From contig NC_056527.1 in NCBI RefSeq assembly GCF_019175285.1, forward strand, positions 112,479,451 through 112,543,450: a stretch of 64,000 nt of DNA, in the 5' to 3' direction. Position numbers and translations under genes: made by a program. Positions 10,526 through 21,202 of this stretch are shown here, piece after piece; the stretch's first letter is position 1; every line of letters starts with the position of its first letter. Below the pieces are notes generated by a model. It had not been told where the DNA came from. It ran no database searches and saw nothing but the letters and a program-made list of their open reading frames with translations. The stretch comes from Sceloporus undulatus (Eukaryota > Chordata > Lepidosauria > Squamata > Phrynosomatidae).

Positions 10526-11737
10526 GGAATATAAAGTTGCTTTTGGGAGGACAATACTCTCAAAAGGCCACCTCTCCATAGCTACACCCCTGAATGTTAT
10601 CATTAGCTTCTAGTCACTCACGTTCAGAATAAATCTTCACAGGGACTAGAAATTTGGGAGTATCTTTAAAAAATGTAGGAATTCAGAGGTAGCCATAATG
10701 GCCATACAGCAAAGTAAAATAACATCTAAAATCCACAAAACAGTAATACTTTTAATCAGTCAACCATAATGCACAAAATACATGACATGTTTTACCAAAA
10801 CAATACCTAAAATTTTCCTAATGCATGGAGGCCTCTCTTAAGAAATTCAATGTTCTCTACCTAACAAAAAGGGCTGTGACCTCACAAAGGATGGAGATAC
10901 TGTATGTGGGATCACAGAAGAAGTACCTCTTTTGCATGGCTAATGGAATTAAATTTTTATCACTTGGACTTTGGAAGGCTTTGTTCCCAAGGCCAGATGG
11001 CCAGGAAGAGGAAGGTGCAGCTTACATAGATATCCCTCCAATGAGCAACACACCAACATCTTGAGAAAATGCAAGCCTTTGATTGGCCAATTAAAAGTAT
11101 CTCTGTTTTGTGGATTTGGGCTGTTGCTGTACTTTTAAAGGGTGCATATGAAAATGCTGAGGATATCAAGTTCTGCTTCCAAGCACTGTTCCTAGTGCCA
11201 ACTAGCACAGACTGGTCAGAGCGTACACACCAAAAAAAGAGCTTAAATCTTTTTATTCATCATTTTTCAAGTCCAAGGGTTAAGAAGTACACCTGGGATG
11301 AGATCCACCCAGTAGGAGGTGACTGAGTTTGTGCCCACTGTGCTACTCTGTAAGACCATTTATGAGACACAGAGGATTCCTGAACTCCCACTCCTGGCAG
11401 CTGGGACAGATTGGCCAGCCGTATCAGGTGAAAAGATTGTACTCCTGGCAGGAGGCTGCTGCTCCCACGTAGCTTGGAAATGGGAGTTGCTGGTGCTGCC
11501 TATCTCCCAGCATGGGGCAGGTTGTGGGGCGTTCCAGCCATCAATCAAGCCTGAGGCAAGAGTGCATGGCACATTCCTGAACAGATGCTCTAAGCCAAAG
11601 GCCTGGATGCCCAGGCTTGGGGCATAGTCAAAAGTCAGGTGATGGAACGATCTTCGGGAAAGTTAATCAGGGTCAGTGCCCAGCTGGGAATATTACATGG
11701 CTGCCTTCCAATAACCTCACATCGGATAACATCTGTG
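10526..11737. other. Mostly unrecognised sequence
   Basis: A stretch at about 10700-10790 (ATAATGCACAAAATACATG and neighbours) resembles the retroposed block at 16560-16715. I see no supported gene. Open frames of 60-100 codons overlap in several phases without family motifs. Confidence 0.4.
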
Positions 11738-12092
11738 TACCCGCCAACATTTCACAGATCAAAATGAGGAGACAAGGCCTAACAACCTCAGAGTGTGGTC
11801 AAGATGGCAAAAAGTTATTAATGGGGAAGAACATATAAGTTAAGAGAGACTGCAGCAGTTTGCTTTTCCTTGAGTCTACTGGAAACAGTAAGATTCTGCC
11901 CTCTGCTCCCTGTCACTTGAACACAAATTATTTTTCAAATTTATTAGTGTTCAAATATCTTTAAATGTGAAAACTCAAGCTAGAAGAGCCTACAGCAGTT
12001 TGCTTTTGCTTGAGCCTACTGAGAAGGGCAAGCTTCCTCTCCTCTCTTCTCCTCCCTGCTGACTTGAATCCAAATATTCTTCCCATTCATTT
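11738..12092 (-). repeat. Unclassified repeat family (minus) with an internal tandem repeat
   Basis: Starts as the family's end (CAACATTTCACAGATCAAAA). A unit of roughly 130 bp then recurs at about 11850-11980, 11981-12092 and 12641-12790. The marks of the unit are AGCAGTTTGCTTTT, TGAGCCTACTG and TTCAAATATCTTTAAATGTG. The second unit is split by the LINE at 12093. Confidence 0.5.
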
Positions 12093-12640
12093 TTCTTGTT
12101 AACCACCCTCGAGGCAATCTCGACCCATGGTGACCCTGTAGATGAAACATACTCAAGACTCTCTGTCCTCCACTGCTCTGCATAGTTCCTGTAAACTCAT
12201 ACCTGTGGCCTCTTCAAGAGTCCATCCCTCTAGCATGTGGCCTTCCTCTCTTTCTACTTCCCTCCACCTTTCCTAGCATTATTTAGTCCAATGAACCATG
12301 CCTTCTCATGATGTATCCAAAGTACAATAGTCTACATTTTGTCATCTTGGCTTCCATGGAGAATTCTGGTTTGATCTGCTCCATTTGTTTGTCTTTTTGG
12401 CTGTCCACAGTGTCCTCACCAATCTCCTCCAGCACCACATCTCAAATAAATTTATTTTCTTCCTATCTTCTTTCTTAACTGTCCAGCTCTCACATCAGCA
12501 CATGGAAGCAGGGAATACAATGGCTTGTATGATTCTAACTTTTGTGCTCAGTTGTATATCTGCATTTGCTGCCCTCCCCATTCTTAGTCTTCTTCCAATT
12601 TCCTGGCTGCAGTCCCTGTTCATATCCATGTTTGATCCCA
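12093..12640 (-). mobile_element. RTE (BovB-like) LINE 3' part inserted in the tandem repeat
   Basis: Minus-strand RTE 3' region like 5048-5662 (plus-strand text TTAACCACCCTCGAGG, CTCGACCCATGGTGACCCTG, TCCAGCACCACATCTCAAAT). It ends near TATCCATGTTTGATCCCAAC. Repeat sequence of the surrounding unit continues on both sides. Confidence 0.65.
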
Positions 12641-12790
12641 ACTATTAGCATTCAAATATTTTTAAATGTGAAGACTCAAGATCGGAAGGGCTGCATCAGT
12701 TTACTTTTGCCTGAGCCTCCTAGGAAGGACAAGATTTTAACACACACGTGTGCACTTCTTGCTCAGTTAACTGGGTACAAATGACTTTTG
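12641..12790 (-). repeat. Continuation of the tandem unit after the LINE
   Basis: Resumes with TTAGCATTCAAATATTTTTA, then AAGACTCAAG and a degraded GCATCAGTTTACTTTTGCC block. It matches 11925-12010. Confidence 0.5.
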
Positions 12791-13263
12791 CATATGAATT
12801 CCATTCGCAGCAACTGAAATAAACCAGGAACAAAAAGGAAGAGCAGGAGGAAATTGCGTTCCCATTCTTTATCAATCAAACATCCTTAAACATGAAGACT
12901 CTCAAAAGCACAATATGTACTTGGAAGTATTCTGCTCATGTTCAGTGTAGCTTACTCCCAAGCAGGTATGTAAAGGATAGATTGCTGGAAGCCAATTTTT
13001 ATTTCTGGGAGGGCTCAAGGACAATGAGTGCCTTTTAGTGCTTGATTGTTTAGCTTTTAATGCTTGATTGTTCATTTGTATACTTCTGATTTATAATGTC
13101 TGAGGAGGCTTAACTGCAGAGGAGACTTGGTGGTCCAGATCACTTGTACGGTGGCAGATCAGCCCTTCTAGCTTAGTCCTGTGGGGTGGTTCTGAAGTCC
13201 CTCTCACCACCTGAGGTCCATTGCAATGGCCCATTGTTTGCTTCTGGCCTCACTTTGAAACCG

Positions 13264-13650
13264 ATGATGCATCTACACTGTAGAAATAATAGTTTGACAC
13301 TAATTCAAATGCTGTAGCTCCATCCTATGTACTCCCAATATTTGCAGTTTTACAAAGTTTTTAGCCTTCTTTACCAAAGCTACAGCTGGTGCCTCTGTTG
13401 TTGTTGTTGTTGTTAACTGCCCTCAAGTTGATCTTGACCCATGGTGACACTGTGGATGAGGCATCTCCAAGACTCCCTGTCCTCCACTGCTCTGCTTAGG
13501 TCCTCTAAACTCATACCCATGTTCTCCTTAATACAGTCCATCCATCTAGCATGTGCCTCACAAAACTACAAATCCTAAGATTCTGTAGAATGGAGCCATG
13601 ACAGTTAAAGTGGTGTCAAAATGCCTTGTTTCTACAGTGTAGAATGCATA
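13264..13650. mobile_element. Palindromic MITE split by an RTE LINE end at 13396-13552
   Basis: Left MITE arm 13264-13395 and right arm 13553-13650 (ACTACAAATCC, TTTCTACAGTGTAG) belong together. Between them, 157 bp starting with a TGT/TTG repeat is the minus-strand RTE 3' end. GTGCCTC occurs at 13389-13395 and again at 13553-13559, a 7-bp target duplication. The RTE insertion is therefore younger than the MITE. Confidence 0.7.
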
Positions 13651-13689
13651 CCTAAATTCCACTTTGGTTGGTCAAAGCAACTAGATTTC

Positions 13690-13990
13690 TATGTATGGTT
13701 CTGAAAGCTGGACAGTAAAGAAAGCCGATAGGAAGAAAATCAATTCATTTCAAATGTGGTACTGAAGAAGAGTTCTCAGGAAACCGTGGGCTGCAAAAAG
13801 AGATGAATAAATGGGTACTAGAACACATCGAGCCTGAACTCTCATTAGAAACAAAGCTGACTATATTGAGGCAGTTGTACTGGGATCATATCTTGACATG
13901 ATTCCTTGGAAAAGATTATAATGTTGACCAGAGTGGAATATAATGGACACATTGGTATAATATTCTTGACCTCATAAAGAGTATCACTTT
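13690..13990 (+). mobile_element. RTE (BovB-like) LINE fragment after the RT domain
   Basis: The plus-strand frame reads SMYGSESWTVKKADRKKIN, then RRVLRKPWAAKRDE, the conserved stretch after the reverse transcriptase of RTE elements. There is an in-frame stop just before the arginines and later frame loss, so it is dead. Confidence 0.7.
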
Positions 13991-14240
13991 CCAAAGACAA
14001 AAACTAACAAGAATGCATCCACACTACACAGTTATAGCACTGTGATACAACTTTAACAGCCCTAGCTTCATGCTATGGAATGCTGGGGTGTATAGTTCAA
14101 TGAGAGAACTTGCAACTCTCTGCTGTGGATTACCGCATCAGAGAGCTACCTCTCCAAACTACAAATCCCAGGATCTTGTTGGATGGAGCCAGAAAAGTAA
14201 GTGGAATTAAAGTGCCGTAACAGTGTGCTGCTGCTAACAC
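13990..14240. mobile_element. Palindromic MITE, divergent subfamily
   Basis: GCATCCACACTACACAGTTA at the left, AACTACAAATCCCAGGAT past the middle, and degraded complementary ends. It has the same plan as 9494-9715. Confidence 0.5.
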
Positions 14241-14884
14241 ACCAGATGACACTAGTAGTAGTAAAAGTGTATTCAGTCATTGACCAGCAAACAGATGACA
14301 CTATTTCTCAGTGTGAAGGGCAAATAAGAAGGGGAAAGCTTCTCTTATTAATATATTATTTTATATCATTATTTAAAGGCATAAGTGAAACGATCATACA
14401 AATTAACAAAGCTTGGTTTGTACTGGGAGAAAACAGATCCAAACCAAGAATATAAAGATTTTTATCTTTTTTTAAACCCGCTTTCTAGTTATTTATGTTT
14501 AAATAAGTAACTGCTTGGAAATTCCAAGATGTACTATTCAACAGACTCTGGGTGATCACTGTGGCAGGAAGCTCACATACTCAGAAAACAGCTCTTCAAT
14601 AAGATTAGGGAGGGCTTTCAAATAGATTTCATTGTTTCCTCCTTCCTCCATTTTTCAAAAGTACTTCCCTCTTTCACAATTCCAGTGAATTTTCCAGTTA
14701 TTTCATCAGCTTGCTCCCACATATGATTTTTTTTAAAATTAAGGAACATTATTATTTCATAGAAAAGGCAGACAACAAGCACATCGTCTCCCTAGCAATG
14801 CACACCGTTACAATCCAGTTACAGTATATAGACACATGGAAGCAGGGTAAAATCCCATTACAAAATTAAGAAACAGCATCATGA
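14241..14884. other. No recognised feature
   Basis: AT-rich intergenic sequence. I see no repeat or frame that I can assign. Confidence 0.5.
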
Positions 14885-15245
14885 AGAAGCTTCATTTTTG
14901 GTGAAGAGTGCTTAGGATACCATGGACAACCAAAAAGACAAACAGATGGGTCCTTGAACAGATCAAACCAGAACTCTCCTTAGAAGCCAAGATGGTCAAA
15001 TTGAGGATGTCATACTTTGGCTACAGGAGAAGGCTTGGATACTAGAGAAAACAATAATGCTAGGAAAGGTAGGAGGTAGAAGAAAGAAGGGAAGACTACA
15101 TGCTGGATGGGTAGATTAAATCAGGAGGGTTACAGGCATGGGTTTGTAGGAACTGAGCAGAGTAATGGAGGATACGAAGTCTTGGAGATGTCTAATCCAC
15201 AGGGTTGCCATGAGTTGGAGTCGACTCGAGGGAAGCAACAAAAAC
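14885..15245 (+). mobile_element. RTE (BovB-like) LINE 3' end, plus strand
   Basis: The frame reads WTTKKTNRWVLEQIKPELSL, then EAKMVKLRMSYFG, followed by frame changes. The 3' end has CACAGGGTTGCCATGAGTTG and a tail of AACAAAAACAACC. It is a 5'-truncated dead copy. Confidence 0.7.
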
Positions 15246-15424
15246 AACCTGTACAAAATGCCTTCTCTCAGGAAGAGGAAAACTGTCAGAGGTGGTTTGT
15301 TTCAGCAGATTAACACACTCCTGAATTTTGGGATTCTTTTTCTGTAGTCCTGCTATGAAGATTGTCATGATGAGCACTTGCACATCAAAGCCATCAAATC
15401 CTTCAACTGTGCCAGTTTGGAAGG

Positions 15425-15548
15425 GACAGTCTCTGTCATCCCAGTCATCACAGTTTTCCAGCTACTTTAAATGTCCCAGTTTCTCTCTCCTCCTCCCACT
15501 TATTTCCTCTGTCATCAGCTTACGTACTTCAATTGTTGCAAACTGAAT
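15425..15548 (+). repeat. Unclassified 300-bp repeat family, 5' fragment
   Basis: GGGACAGTCTCTGTCATCCC, then TTTAAATGTCCCAGTTTCTC and TTGTTGCAAACTGAAT match the first half of the copies at 22165 and 61650. Confidence 0.55.
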
Positions 15549-16507
15549 GCATCTGAGGAAGTAGACTTAAGTCTAGGACTTCTCATCGGTAATAATAAAA
15601 GTACCATTTGAAAGACAAAGGTGAACAGGAAGAGAAAATTCAATTACACTAGATGGAACTGATGGTTCCATGTCAGCAGGGCAATGAATCCACTCCAAAT
15701 TACAGCCCACACTTACACCCAGAGTAGAACCACTAGCACAATAGCCATCAGTCCTTATTGTTTATCTACACCAAAGCTTATGTTTCACAGGGTTCAAGGG
15801 ATGATGCCAAAATCTGTGGGAAAACTGGTTTTTGAAGAGGAAATTGAAAGAGGAGAAAGGAGAGGAGAAAGAGGAAAGTAGCTCCTCTTTATTAAGGACC
15901 AGTCATACCTAAAACAGCTCCAACAGGTCAACACATCCACTATTCATAAGTGGGAAAGGGAGAGAGAAAAGTGAACCACCTTTGTAATCTTGCTCTACCA
16001 CACAACTGTTCTTATCACTAGAACATTCTTCCCAACCCAGATCTTTTCTCCTTATATTTAATCCTATTACTTCCTGTGATATAACCACAGAGAGAATGAT
16101 CCCTGGCCATTCTTCTTCAGCGGTGTTACAAAGAAGAAGGGATGTCTGCAAGATCATTTGATGCAGGTTAGTCACCCGTTAAATTCCTAGTTCAGTCCCC
16201 CTGCTTGCAAGGGACACTGGCTTATAGTTAGTAAGGTACAGTAAAACATTAACTCCATTGCTGTCCCTATTTATGGTTTTGCTGTCCCACTGATGGTTAT
16301 GCTGCCTTGGGCATTCTGGAGGCAGGAGTCTTCCAAAAATAACTTTTCTAAGCTCTGAACAGAGTGTCAATGCTGAGATTATATGGAAAGTCCAGCATTA
16401 AAAGGAATAGCGGAACAACAAAGAGGAAGGATGTCAAAATGCTTCCCTAAGAACAAGGAATTTTGACGAAATGGTCTGAAGGAACATCATGTAACAGTCT
16501 TGCTCAG

Positions 16508-16815
16508 CCTAATGAGATCTTAGGTCCAGAGTCCATTCACACTGCACAATTATAGCACTTTCAAACAAAAATCCACCAAACTGGGATACCTTTATTGGCC
16601 AACCGAAATGCACAATATACTTGTTGCAAACTTTCAGAGCTCCACTGGCTTCTTCATCAGGCAAGATGTTACAAACCAAACAGGAGAAAAAATGGAGATG
16701 TTAGTAAGATGCCTGCAATTATAGCACTGTTATTGCACATTTACTGCCATGGTTACACCAATGGAATCCTGGGGTTTGTAGTTTTGGGAGGTACGGGAGC
16801 TCTCTGGTTGAAAAT
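16508..16815. mobile_element. Palindromic MITE split by a retroposed block
   Basis: MITE pieces lie at 16530-16559 and 16716-16815 (GGGTTTGTAGTTTTGGGAGG). The 156-bp insert at 16560-16715 is flanked by the 13-bp direct repeat CAATTATAGCACT (16547-16559 and 16716-16728). Read on the minus strand the insert has TGATGAAGAAGCCAGTGGAG and ends GGTGGATTTTTGTTTGAA. Its family is not certain. Confidence 0.7.
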
Positions 16816-16818
16816 GTT

Positions 16819-17000
16819 GAGTTGTGTAAATATGTACATGCCTTCAAGCAACCTGCCAACTTATGTCAACCCCATGAGTATCATAGGGTTTTCTTAGGCA
16901 AGGAAAACTCATTTTCCCTCTAATATATATCTACATCACCTGGTATTCCTTAACTTCCAAGATCAGATAGAACCTGGAGTTTTTAGGGTATTTAGGTATA
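16819..17000 (-). repeat. 5S-rRNA-derived SINE, internally deleted
   Basis: Plus-strand text TACATGCCTTCAAGCAACCT, ATAGGGTTTTCTTAGGCAAG and, nearer the 5S end, CTTCCAAGATCAGATAGAAC. The middle is shortened compared with 90-290. Confidence 0.6.
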
Positions 17001-17013
17001 CCAAAAATTTTAA

Positions 17014-17227
17014 TGTAGAGAGATCTTTTACTACCTTTGAGACTGAAAGAAAGAAGTTGGGAGCATGAGCTTTCATGGACTTCAGTCTACTTCCTCAGAT
17101 GCCGGACGTAGACTGAAGTAGACAAAATCTCATACTGCCAACTTCTTTCTTTCTGTTAGTCTCAAAGATGCTACAAGATCTCTCTACATATTGATTCTTC
17201 AGACTAACACAGCTATATCTTTGAATT
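17014..17227. repeat. Near-perfect hairpin repeat
   Basis: Left arm 17014-17090 (GTAGAGAGATCTTTTACTAC, GAAAGAAAGAAGTTGG) is complementary to 17107-17190 (CCAACTTCTTTCTTTC, GATCTCTCTACAT), with a spacer of about 17 bp. Single-arm relatives lie at 4097-4212 and 40728-41880, so this copy looks like an inverted duplication. The right side ends with CAGACTAACACAGCTATATC. Confidence 0.65.
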
Positions 17228-17309
17228 CTGAAACTTTTAATGACTTTCCAAAATTGCCAATTTCGCGATTCCATAGGAGAGAACCAGAGAAGTTAAAATG
17301 GAATCTGTG

Positions 17310-18398
17310 GCAGGTTACAGACGGGCAAAAAGGGGTGTGCTCATGACATCATGAAGGTATAGCCTTTAGACGGCCCTTACCTGAATGCTGCCATGAACGC
17401 GCCGCCTGCACGCCCCAAGCGGTAAGAAGCGGCATTAAAAAGGTGCCACTTTTTCCGTTTCTTTTCTATATACTGCGCAACTGCGCATCTCCGTCTGTAA
17501 GCTACTGCACCTGTACGCCACAATTGTCACGCCACAAATTTAAGTTGCCCATTTAAAGGCTCCAAGTCAGCTGCGTCGCATAATGAGTCGGGGTCCTGGA
17601 ACATGCACAGTTTGCACCGAGGCTCTAATTAGAGCATCAGATGCCATGCAGATGTGGAAGCTGCAGCACAGCTGCACTCTATTTTAATGCTTGTAACCCT
17701 AACCCTAGAGCAACATGTATGCATGCGCTGCTAGAATTGTGGAAAGTTTGGAATTTAAAGTGAAACCCCTACACACATTCCTGCGCCATTTTCACCTAAC
17801 ATAAAAAAAAACGCTAAAACTATAAATATTTACATATGTCAAGGGAGGTGATGGGGGATGGCAGGGGGACAGCGGTCGTCAGCGGCGACCAGCTGTGGCT
17901 GTGCATTGCAGATTCGCAAGAGCGCGGGGACCAAAGGAGAGGAGGCATCCATGATGCTGGTGACACTGGCAACGTGCAAGCGGACAAGGATGTCAACACC
18001 AGCTGATCACCAACTGGCAGGAGGCCACCTTTGTTCTTGGGTAGGGCGGGGGGAAAAGTTTAAAGGGGCCTGGGCGCTTTAAATGTGCACATACGCTTTC
18101 TGCCGCCAGTGCTGACTGCCGCAGCTGCGCAGCTGCTCATCCACCAGCCGGCAAAAGAAAAAAAAAGCCGCGTTTTTGGCCGCCCGTGTGGAAGCTGCCT
18201 CTCTCTTTGCAGTGTCCTGCGAGGCGGCAGTATGGAAGCTGCGGGTAAGAAACGGCCCCAGGTGAGGCGTCTTCACTACCCCCAGTGTGGAAGCCCCATC
18301 CACCTTAGCCACGCCCCCAGGGTGGGCGGTCTGGAGGCTCCATATTCAGGGGAAGACACCTTCAAGACATCTTCCCCTGCCCGTCTGTAACCCGCCAC
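17310..18398. mobile_element. Non-autonomous DNA transposon, GC-rich, about 1.09 kb
   Basis: The left end reads TGTGGCAGGTTACAGACGGG. The reverse complement of the right end reads TGTGGCGGGTTACAGACGGG, a terminal repeat with one mismatch. The interior is CpG-rich, unlike its surroundings, and has no transposase frame. The GTTACAGAC core recalls the Harbinger-like MITE at 29418-29650, but no clear target duplication is seen. A TAACCC pair at about 17695 is a chance telomere-like string. Confidence 0.65.
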
Positions 18399-18723
18399 AG
18401 TACTATAACTGTACTGTGGACAGGCTCCAGGTAAGTGTGTGACAGGAACTGCCAATGAACCCTGTGGAGCTGGCTTGAGTTACAGAAAGAGGGGCAGAAT
18501 TGTAATTTTTAAGAATTGCACAATTTGCCAGTGGTCAATATTCTCATCATAGCTATAATCTCAAGGACGGTCCAAAGAGAGTCCACTGTACTGATCTATT
18601 AGCAACAAGCCAGTTCTAGCAATTTTCTATCCACATTTATCTCCAACGGGTCTTTTGTCAAGCTAGTGGGTCTTAACTGCCCATTGAAGACCAAGCTACC
18701 CTACCAAAACATTTTGCATTAAA

Positions 18724-18945
18724 GCCAGTTTAAGTGATGGACTGAGACTCTAGAGACAAGGGTTCAATTCCCTGTTTGGCTACAAAATCCATTGGGTGGC
18801 CTTGAGCAAGTCACAGTCTCTCAGCCTCATGGCAAGGCAATGGCAAACCTCCTCTAAACAAATCTTGCCAAGAAAACCCCAGGATAGGTTCATCTTAGGG
18901 TCACCATAAGTTGCGAATGACTTGAAGGCACACAACATACAGCTT
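18724..18945 (+). mobile_element. tRNA-derived SINE
   Basis: GGGTTCAATTCCC matches the tRNA B box. GGGTGGCCTTGAGCAAGTC, AACAAATCTTGCCAAG and GACTTGAAGGCACACAAC follow in order. Confidence 0.75.
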
Positions 18946-19712
18946 GCACAACAATACACTGCAGTTCAGAAAATCCATCCCTGTTTCCTTCTTGATCCTG
19001 TGAGGTCTACAGTTATGTTTAGAGGGGAAGCACATATGAACCAGCCTGATGCTCCTGGATATCCAACATTAAAACTCTGAGAAGGCTGCCAATCTGACCA
19101 AAATGAGAGGTGTAACAGCACTTGATCTCACTCCTTTGTAAAAGTGATCCAAACAGCACTCTTATAAAGAGTCAAACAACACTCTTATAAACAAATTGCT
19201 ATAGAAGTTTAAAACAACAGTGTTAACAATACGCAGCATGAAGCCCATCAGAGCTCAGAAAATATTTCAATATTGTGTCCTAACACTCAGGTCAAAATAT
19301 GAAAAAAATACATACCGCTAACTTGAAACTCTTTCGTAGGTTTCAGATGTAAGGAAGGCATTTCCTGCTTGGCTGGCATTCTTTTCTCAACACACTTTGG
19401 TTGGTGAGAAATCCTGGGCAACATTAATGCAGTGGCTGAATCTGAACTTGGTGACAGATTTATGAAAGGAGGAAGAATGTATGAATTAGAACTGTTATTA
19501 AATGAATGTGAACAAAGTTTACTTTCATACCAATAATCCACGGTAGGCCCTTTGTTGGAGGAAAGATGATACAAGCCCATTGCTGCAAACTGAGATGGCT
19601 TTCACCATCTTACCTTGTTGAACCTCTGTCAAAGAGGAAATACTGTTAGTGGGTTGACATCTTTAAACACTGAGTGTGAATAAGAACATGGTGAGAGGGA
19701 TAAGAGCAGTTT

Positions 19713-19922
19713 GTTGTTGTTGTGTGCCTTCATGTCATTCCCTACCTATTGTGACCCCATCATAGGGTTTTCTTGACAAGATTTGTTCCGAGGGGTTTTC
19801 CTCTGAGGCTGAGAGAGTGTTACTTGCCCAAGGTACAACTAGTGGATTTGCATGGCTGAGTGGGAATTTGAACCCTGGGCTCCAGGGTCATAGTCCAATA
19901 CCCAAACCACTATAACACACTT
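19713..19922 (-). mobile_element. tRNA-derived SINE
   Basis: Plus-strand text TTGTTGTTGTGTGCCTTCA, AAGATTTGTTCCGAGG and TTTGAACCCTGGGCTCCAG marks the minus orientation. Confidence 0.75.
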
Positions 19923-20183
19923 GTTTTCTTAAAGAGAACAATTAAGATTGTTATTATTATCATTATATAATAGCTATTATTATTTGCATGGCTCATAGGG
20001 TTGCTAGGTAAAATATGGGACAAGATCATAACATAATGCTTGATCAATACAAGATCAAGATAATACCTGTTGAAATTCCCTTCTACACAACTATTAAACG
20101 GACAGGAGTACGGTTCCTGATTTTACCAGGTAACCTTATATGCTCACTGTATACAGAGTACAGTTTGACATCCTAAGATCTCA

Positions 20184-20328
20184 ATCAGCGATTCCAAAAC
20201 TTTGGTCTTCCAAGTATTTTGGACTTCAATTGCCAGAAGCCCTAACCAGGTTGGCCAGCAGTCAGGAATTATGGGAGCTGAAATCCAAAAAATCTGGAGG
20301 ACCTAAGTTTGAAAAGCACTGATCTAAA
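20184..20328. mobile_element. hAT-like foldback MITE, diverged
   Basis: The ends ATTCCAAAACTTTGGTCTTC and, as complement, GCTTTTCAAACTTAGGTCCT pair imperfectly. TTCAATTGCCAGAAGCCCTA lies in the interior. Small non-autonomous hAT elements have this layout. Confidence 0.5.
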
Positions 20329-20540
20329 GGGTTCCTACCATTTCTGCAGTGGTGTCATTTGCCTGGCTCTTACTAGTTCACTGGGTTTTTATAATTTTTC
20401 TGGTTCACCAAGACACTTGTTATGAGGAGAGACAGTGAAGGTTCACTGCCCCTTTCCCCTTTGACTGGCATATGCTATGATCCATTTTCAGCCACCATCT
20501 GCAGCAACAACAGTAATTTGGAATGGCTAAAGAAAGCTGC

Positions 20541-20752
20541 ATCCGCACTGCAGAAATAATCCAAGTTGACACCACTTTAACTACCATGGTTCAATGCTAT
20601 GGAATTATGGAAATCATAGTTTGGCAGGGCACCAAAGTTTACTGACAAGAGACTAAATGTCTCCCAAAACTACAATTCTCCATATTCCATAAAATTGAGC
20701 CATGATAGTTAAAGTGGTGTCAACCTGGATTATTTCTGCAGTGCAGATGCAG
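20541..20752. mobile_element. Palindromic MITE, common family
   Basis: GCTGCATCCGCACTGCAG at the left. The reverse complement of the right end is GGCTGCATCTGCACTGCAG. The copy is well preserved. Confidence 0.75.
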
Positions 20753-20967
20753 CCACAGGAGAAAAGGGAGTTGCTTGGTGCATGAAAGGTAGCCCCTGTC
20801 AGGGAAGGAAAGACGAAAGGAGAGTTAAGGTCAGCCAAAGAGTAGCCAGTCCTGATCCCTCCCCTCTCCTCTGCTGCAGACAAGCGTGCATCCAGGCATA
20901 TTTCTCCAATGATGAATCAGACAAGGGAACATTTTTAGTTAACATGTACCCTTGTTTACCACCTTCT

Positions 20968-21180
20968 TGAGAGCCAGCATTGTTTGAGCAATGGACTATG
21001 ACTCTGGAGACCAGGGTTCAAATCCCCGCTGGAGCATAAAAGCCCACTGGGGGACCTTAGGCAAGCCACAATCTCTCATCCTTGGAGGATGGCAATGGCA
21101 AACCCATTCTGAAGAAACTTGCCAAGAAAACCCTTTAGGATCACCGTAAATCATAAATAACTTGGAGGCATACAACCACC
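20968..21180 (+). mobile_element. tRNA-derived SINE
   Basis: GAGAGCCAGCATTGTTTGAG head, GGGTTCAAATCCCCGC B box, and a degraded tail GGAGGCATACAACCACC. Confidence 0.75.
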
Positions 21181-21202
21181 ACTTTCTTGTCACTTCCCTA
21201 GG

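Noticed and set aside
17694-17708. Telomere-like TAACCC units
   Set aside because: Only two units, inside a DNA transposon. Too short to be an interstitial telomere.
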